Shown: positions 59,754 to 64,000 of the stretch, piece after piece
Position numbering within the stretch: position 1 is the first letter of the stretch
Layout: each line of letters starts with the position of its first letter
Assembly: GCA_037951105.1 (NCBI GenBank)
Contig: JBAMJV010000836.1
Coordinates: forward strand, 62,001 to 126,000
Direction: 5' to 3'
DNA length: 64,000 nucleotides
Source of the DNA: Echinarachnius parma
Lineage: Eukaryota; Echinodermata; Echinoidea; Clypeasteroida; Echinarachniidae
The notes under the pieces: generated by a model
Told to the model about the DNA's origin: nothing
Databases searched by the model: none
The model's input: the letters and a program-made list of their open reading frames with translations, nothing else
Translations under genes and position numbers: made by a program

Positions 59754-60324
59754 ATCTGTGACACCATGGTAGTACTGTTTATGTGCTGAATACAATGGGA
59801 AAGTCATATGAAACACTTTTGCAACAAGATGCAAGAGTCTCTCCTTCTCCTCTAATGTCCATACATCATCCTCTGCTTTCTGCATTTTCTCGCCTTCCTT
59901 GCTCTTGGCACCATCTTCCTCACCTCTAACCTCTTCATCTGTAATTTGTTCGTCACTATCTCCCGCTATCTTGGTCCTTTCACCACCAACTTGTTCAAAC
60001 TCTATTCCTACTATTGCTTCATTTTCATCATTTTCTTCAATGTCTTTTCCACCAGCTTCATGACTGTAGTCTTTTACATTTGATCTATCTTTTACTTGTT
60101 CAAGTGACTTGTCATTGCTTTCATCCTTAGCAATAGGTCGTTGGTGGTGCTTGCGTAGCCTCCTTCCTGAATTGCTTTCTTTCTCTGATAATTCTTCCTC
60201 CTGAACTTCCTCCCTTGATAGATGCCAAGAAGAGATGATATTGATGGCTAGACGAAGGACAAGCTGAACTAGGCTGTTCAGCTGTTCAAAGTTCTTGTAC
60301 TCCTTGAATACGCAGTTACATGGT
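59754..60324 (-). CDS. USP34: USP34-like, exon with FKEYKNFEQLN and acidic linker
   Basis: This 571-bp exon (acceptor ...cccttttgtag, donor gat|gtaagt) is open throughout in one frame. It begins PCNCVFKEYKNFEQLNSLVQ (human CCFKEYKHLEIFNQVV) and passes through about 120 Glu/Lys/Ser-rich residues that are poorly conserved. It ends WTLEEKERLLHLVAKVFHMT, then FPLYSAHKQYYHGVTD (human STDEKEKLLLCVAKIFQIQFPLY). The ATG at 60341 is intronic. The true first exon (about 45 residues in human) is not recognisable up to position 64000 and is probably beyond the window. USP34 is a roughly 3,500-residue deubiquitinase acting in Wnt/axin and other pathways. Confidence 0.92.
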
Positions 60325-60792
60325 CTACAAAAGGGAAACAAAATATGGACATTTCAGATTGAATGTACCACAAGCATTCCTTTGCATTATGTACCAATAG
60401 TGATAAACGTCATAACACACTCTAAAATAATGTTAATGTTAATTTATTACAAAATCAATTATTACCTGTGATGTCATTAGACAAATCAAAACTAGTGCTA
60501 AGTCAAAAAGCTATTTTTTAAAATCGTTTAAACGAACATAAAACCAGAAATGTTAAATATTTATGAAACTGTTTGAACATATTTTTTTTTATAAACAACA
60601 ATGTTGTCAGGCTGATCCCTAGACAATATGGGAGTGTAAATGATCATTATTCAATCAAGAATGTATTGTGTTTGAGAGAAACTGGACATAAACATTGTTG
60701 ACATTGGGCAGGTGATTATGTCAGCGTAATCACACACAAATAATAATGCAATTGGGATAACTGGCTTGAAATTTTAGCTATTATTTCAGCTA

Positions 60793-61126
60793 GCCCTGTA
60801 GTAAGTCGGTTATTTGGAAAACCGGTTAACCGGCGGCAAAAACCGGTTAACCGAATGCATAGCTGCCAACATTTGGAATTTTAAATTAGTAACATTTAAG
60901 CAAAACTGAATATCATGTGCGCGAAGCACACATCACGAGCGCGAAGTCCCTTTAGCCGGGGTCCAGGGCTCGCTTTAGGGCTCTGGAGCATGAAGCGCGG
61001 AGTCCATTGCGGCCGGCGTCCATGACCCTATTTTTCATCATTTTTGCACAATTACTAGGTATGATTTGGTGAGATTTACGTTTAAACTTTGTCTCTATAC
61101 GTTTAAAAACGGAAAAGAAAAAAAAA

Positions 61127-61157
<31 letters not shown>

Positions 61158-61677
61158 CAAAATTCGTAATTATAGGAGTATTCGTAATTTCGTAAAGAGG
61201 GTGGGAAATTCGTAACAATTACGAATTTTTCGTAACAGTTGGCAGCTATGCGAATGGGTAACCGGAAAAAAAAATAAAATAAAAAATAAATTTCCCCCCT
61301 CGGATATACATGTACCATCCGATATCTGTCCATTTTTTCAATTGGAATCAGCAGGGCAGTGCCATGTTAGTCTACAAACCGCTGTCAAGATGAAAGCCTT
61401 CAGATATCTCATCACAAATGATTCTTCTAAATTTGGCTCTACCAGGTCTAATCTATTCATTAATCCTCTACCATTTGTTTATTTGTTTTGTTTATTTGTG
61501 ATACATGTCAAATACCTTTACTTTAGCAATAGATTGGCAGGGTTCAACGTGCCATTTTCTGACCGAATCTATAGAATGGGGATGGAAAAAAAAAAAAAAA
61601 AAAAAAAAATCGTGAAAATGATAACGTTTTTGCCGATGCCGGTCGGTTAACCGTCGTTTAACCGTTTCACTACAGGG
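60793..61677. mobile_element. Element with CCCTGTAGT ends carrying a nested element
   Basis: Outer ends CCCTGTAGTAAGTCGGTT and AACCGTTTCACTACAGGG are inverted, with AACCGGTTAACCG repeats inside. Nested at about 60858-61249 is a second element with ends CATAGCTGCCAAC and GTTGGCAGCTATG, flanked by CGAATG on both sides. This fixes the order of insertion. Confidence 0.65.
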
Positions 61678-63007
61678 TTAATTTCAGCCAAAATATGTTG
61701 TGTGTTAAAGAAACTAGACAAGATATTTTCTTGATCTCAAGCTGCTGTTAATATCAGCTTAATCACACTAATTTAATATTAAAGTCGCATGATTAATGGC
61801 TTGAAATTTGTGCCATTATTTCAACCAAATATCTTCCGTTTTAAGAAAACCAGATAAGAACATATCAGCGTAACCACACCATTTGGTCGACGCAATCTGA
61901 GGATAAATAGCTTGAGAACTAAACTGTTCACGCCCTGTTCTCTCGAACACAATATATTTTGGATGAAATAATGAACATTTTAAAACATTTATCCTTTCAT
62001 TGCTTCAAACAAAGGCGTGGTTACAATGACATTAGGGACTTTTCGATTTGCACGTTCACTAGTGGACTGGAAAGGTTGACCACTATCTGACGCAGTGCGC
62101 ATGCACATTGACAAACCCATTGTTTGTACCATAAATCTGGAATGTGTTCACACTTGTTTTGCTGTTGGTATAATCTGTGATGGTAGGGACTTGCAAAACA
62201 CTGTGTTGTAGTCAAGCATGGACCCAATTGCCTCTTATTCAGCATACAGAGAGTGATGGAATGGTATAATTTCTTTACATTAACATATTCTCTTGTCTCT
62301 CACTACCCTAAATTCACAAATTTATCCATATTTATCCATCACAAATTAACACATTTTACGTATGATGGTGACATAGTGCCTAGTGGTACCTCACTAAGAC
62401 GACCTCGTCCATGCAATCGAAAAGACTATATTATCATCAGGACGATGTCAACAAATGTTGTTGGGTTTCTGTTGGTCTTAATTCTACACATTTTGGATGA
62501 AATATTGGCTATAAAAATGTCAAGCAAATTGTCCTCCAGTTGCGTAAACGGCGTGGTTATGCTGACATTATCATCAAAACGACTATGTAATGGTCTGGTC
62601 GCAATCGCAACACATTTTGGAAGATATAATGGCTATACAGGGTGGCCCAATCAAAACAGAACGGGAAACTTCCCAAAATATAGTAACAAAATGATTATGT
62701 TCATCGGATAGGGTGTCTTTTCCAGTGAAAAACGATACCAGGAACAGTCATTTTGGTTGTGTAGTTTTTGTTTTAGGGCGCTGTGAGTGACACCATGTCA
62801 GGTTCCCATTTTTGTCTATTTTTGTCAGTGTCTGATAAATCGCACTTTGTGCCGTCATAGCATCAAACAACGAGCAATACGCGCGCAATTGTTAGTGTGC
62901 ATTCAGCTGAGAGAATGGGCATGAGCTATTTTTGCACATAAAATGAGTCTTTGACCCCATGACCTCAAAATCTAATCATTTACTGTACGCGCCACTATTT
63001 TTGCGTA

Positions 63008-63632
63008 CCATAAAACTCTGTGTATAAGACGCACTTTTTTTCCGTTGGAACATTTTCAAAGTGGGGGGGGGGGGACACCCTGTAGTCATGTTGAATGTGT
63101 ATAACACATGGTTTAGGGTATGACAAGAACTTACAGTCAGTTGTAGCATTCAGCTAAATATACCTTTTTCTCACACAAAAAATATTGGTTACATAATTAT
63201 GTAAAAATTGCAAGTTTATTGAGCAGTAATACTGCTGCTAATGAATACTCATACATTCGTGAGCAGCAGTACTAATTAAATATGCAATTTTTTAACAAGT
63301 GGTTATACATTTTGCTTAAATTAAAATTAGTTAGTAGTAAATTTAGAAAATTGCATATTTAGTGAGTATTGGTGCTCATGAATATTCACGAATATGAATA
63401 TGAATATTTATGAGCACCAGTGTTACTGCTAAATAAATGTGCAATTTGTGTACTAACCACTATTTTTATGTGAGAAAATGATTGATGAATGCTACATTCA
63501 ACATTAAGCTTTTGTCATGCCCTAGACCAGTGGAATAAGCATTCCAACAGCACTTCAGGTTTTTTTTTTTAACTGTGAAAGTTGGGGGTGCGTTTTATAC
63601 ACGAGTGCGTCTTATACACAGAGTTTTACGGT
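63008..63632. mobile_element. Inverted-end element (TAAAACTCTGTGTATAAGAC)
   Basis: The left TAAAACTCTGTGTATAAGAC is matched by GTCTTATACACAGAGTTTTA on the right. Internally, further inverted pairs (TGGTTTAGGGTATGACAAG with CTTTTGTCATGCCCTAGACC, plus several ATGAATA palindromes) make the whole 625-bp region a multi-arm foldback. Non-coding. Confidence 0.7.
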
Positions 63633-64000
63633 ACATATATTTTCGTGAATGAGAGGGTAACAGACATTTTTGCGAGTTGTTGATTTTGTGTTTGGCATTA
63701 TGTGGGTTTGCCACGGGACTGAAAATCAGTACAATCGTGTAAAAAATGCAGCGCCTTTATGCTAATAAAACTGAGCACTCCTAAAATACAGCAAATTTGT
63801 AAATCAATATTAGTACTAGTATTTCTAATATCATTCTAACGGAAATATGACTACGCACTTTTCAGATTTACCTCGGTTATGAAATTTCTAACAAAAATAG
63901 GACTAATTAGAAGACCTCGGTAGCTGATCGTTTCTTCTTCAGACTTCGGCGAATCTAGCAACTATAGCGCTGCTATTTTTTGCTATTTCTTGCCAGCTAG

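Larger units (their letters stand above)
60325..64000 (-). other. USP34-like 5' intron sequence with nested elements
   Basis: No exon was recognised. The interval holds the nested pair 60793-61677 / 60858-61249, a poly-A/T hairpin region (61110-61157), several diverged copies of a module ending GGCTTGAAATTT...ATTATTTCA (60760, 61800), and the inverted element at 63008-63632. Confidence 0.5.

Noticed and set aside
62253..62711. 152-residue plus-strand open frame
   Set aside because: It is built from diverged intronic repeat modules (ACACATTTTGGA-type blocks also near 61930), has no domain, and lies within the USP34-like intron region.

Overview
This is animal nuclear DNA: AT-rich, intron-rich, and packed with short non-autonomous transposons. 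I infer a marine deuterostome, most likely an echinoderm. The reasons are the ankyrin-repeat style (GHLDTVKYL..QGADVNK), the ANK-ZU5-UPA-Death gene architecture, and a clearly animal USP34. The species cannot be fixed from the sequence. The open reading frames that are not listed here are shadows of exons or repeat sequence.

Two tandem plus-strand genes of one family fill the left half. Gene 1 enters the window already in progress. Its UPA exons (84-304, 1408-1548, 2329-2475), a linker exon (2983-3055) and a Death-domain exon (5598-5889) are present. Gene 2 appears complete: a large ankyrin exon (17568-21108), a ZU5 exon (22945-23280), UPA exons (23904-24124, 27204-27350, 27743-27890), a linker exon (29685-29766) and a Death-domain exon (31334-31604). 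Splice phases agree throughout gene 2 downstream of the ankyrin exon. The first UPA exon of both genes carries a Thr-His-Phe-Ser motif in the setting of the PIDD1/FIIND self-cleavage site. These genes may therefore encode self-cleaving ankyrin-sensor/Death-adaptor proteins analogous to PIDD1 and NLRP1.

The duplication unit includes the gene plus about 7 kb of AT-rich 3' flank. The flank at about 7.4-13.26 kb matches about 32.9-39.6 kb, and both copies end in the same poly-C minisatellite. Transposons present in only one copy give empty-site comparisons.

The right half is the minus strand of a USP34-like ubiquitin protease gene. Eight exons run from 60324 down to 43033, with consistent splice sites and phases. 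They cover part of the N-terminal helical region. The start codon and the catalytic domain are not in the window.

Single-base frame breaks occur in the ankyrin exon (several), in gene 1 exon 2329-2475 and in USP34 exon 52794-52942. Because they affect unrelated genes with otherwise intact splice sites, and several lie in or beside base runs, assembly-level indels are a serious alternative to pseudogenes.

The rest is mostly mobile-element sequence. It includes TTAA-flanked piggyBac-like elements, hAT-like MITEs with 8-bp target duplications, foldback elements, a TAA-flanked Harbinger-like element, SINE fragments, and repeats carrying TGACCT half-site arrays.
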